From: Actinotalea alkalitolerans
Lineage (GTDB): Bacteria; Actinomycetota; Actinomycetes; Actinomycetales; Cellulomonadaceae
Assembly: GCF_023369855.1 (NCBI RefSeq)
Contig: NZ_JAMBPP010000003.1
Location: 124,001 to 188,000, forward strand
Length of the DNA: 64,000 nucleotides
Direction of reading: 5' to 3'
The notes under the pieces are model-generated. The model worked only from the letters and a program-made list of their open reading frames with translations, had not been told where the DNA came from and ran no database searches. Numbering within the stretch: the stretch's first letter is position 1; each line of letters starts with the position of its first letter. This document shows, piece by piece, positions 63,710 to 64,000 of this stretch. A program made the position numbers and the translations under genes.

Positions 63710-64000
63710 TCAGCCTCCCAGCAGGCCCTCGACGAAGGACTCGGGCTCGAACGGCGCGAGGTCGTCCACGCCCTCCCCCAGGCCGACGAGCTTGACCGGC
63801 ACTCCCAGCTCGCGCTGGACGGCGATCACGATGCCACCCTTCGCCGTCCCGTCGAGCTTGGTCAGCACGATGCCGGTCACCCCGGCCACCTCCGCGAAGA
63901 CCCTCGCCTGGTTCAGACCGTTCTGCCCCGTGGTCGCGTCGAGCACCAGGAGCACCTCGGCGATCGGCGCGGAGCGCGAGAGCACCCGGCTGATCTTGCC
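63710..64000 (-). CDS. ftsY: Signal recognition particle receptor FtsY, C-terminal part (partial)
   Basis: The last 96 codons plus stop of FtsY; the gene continues past the right end in frame. Visible G-domain motifs are [36 protein letters not shown] (TKxD guanine specificity) and [20 protein letters not shown], ending FVEGLL, all diagnostic of FtsY rather than Ffh. FtsY receives Ffh-ribosome complexes at the membrane. Confidence 0.96.
   Translation of the reverse strand, partial: GKISRVLSRSAPIAEVLLVLDATTGQNGLNQARVFAEVAGVTGIVLTKLDGTAKGGIVIAVQRELGVPVKLVGLGEGVDDLAPFEPESFVEGLLGG

Overview
This is a chromosomal window from a very GC-rich actinobacterium. The evidence is dense GC-biased codon use, many GTG starts, a WhiG/FliA sigma factor between xerC and rpsB, DUF2469 next to rnhB, a YlxR-nusA-rimP order, and a Fpg-like glycosylase and proS head to head. 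The gene set and order fit Micrococcales, with Cellulomonadaceae or close relatives the best guess; the genus cannot be fixed by eye. Almost all of the window is core chromosome. I see no rRNA, tRNA, CRISPR array, insertion sequence or prophage.

Layout. 1-5.7 kb: end of an AzlD-type permease subunit, a GNAT acetyltransferase, a small membrane protein, dapB, an M16 peptidase and pnp. 5.8-7.3 kb: two strong hairpins between rpsO and pnp, then ribF. 7.4-9.0 kb: a divergent TetR / SRPBCC-DUF2867 pair around a 40-bp compound operator. 9.1-15.6 kb: the rimP-nusA-ylxR-infB-rbfA-truB translation/transcription block on the minus strand. 15.7-23.1 kb: a DUF4439 lipoprotein, proS, a Fpg/Nei glycosylase, a GNAT protein, ispG and a site-2 protease. 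23.3-36.7 kb: a polyamine/GABA locus containing gabT, a membrane diguanylate cyclase, a saccharopine-dehydrogenase-like oxidoreductase, PotABCD, aminobutyraldehyde dehydrogenase, an Lrp regulator, an omega-aminotransferase and an amine/amino-acid oxidase. It sits between the rseP-ispG pair and dxr, which are close neighbours in many actinobacteria. 36.8-44.8 kb: dxr, a PH-domain protein, a DivIVA-repeat protein, then rpsB-tsf-pyrH-frr-cdsA-rlmN. 45.2-53.3 kb: an M23 protein, the sigma factor, xerC, dprA, comM, yraN, DUF2469, rnhB, lepB and rplS. 53.4-60.1 kb: trmD, rimM, khpA, rpsP, an MFS transporter with an amidohydrolase, and ffh. 60.1-63.6 kb: the amt-glnB-glnD nitrogen operon with a GlnR-like operator. 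The window ends in ftsY.

How the genes work together. The polyamine locus encodes a complete route on paper: import by PotABCD, transamination of putrescine to 4-aminobutanal, oxidation to GABA, then GabT to succinate semialdehyde. An Lrp-type regulator sits in the divergent centre. The nitrogen operon couples ammonium uptake to PII modification, but its GlnD ends right after the HD domain and has no ACT sensor domains. Several isolated genes have a -10-like hexamer 6-8 nt before the start codon and no Shine-Dalgarno sequence, which suggests leaderless transcripts.

The most unusual items are the c-di-GMP cyclase translationally coupled to the saccharopine-dehydrogenase homologue inside the polyamine locus, the compound TetR operator with its two-domain target gene, and the ACT-less GlnD. 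Starts were chosen by family length, Shine-Dalgarno position and 4-bp ATGA/GTGA overlaps. Every functional call rests on motifs read by eye.
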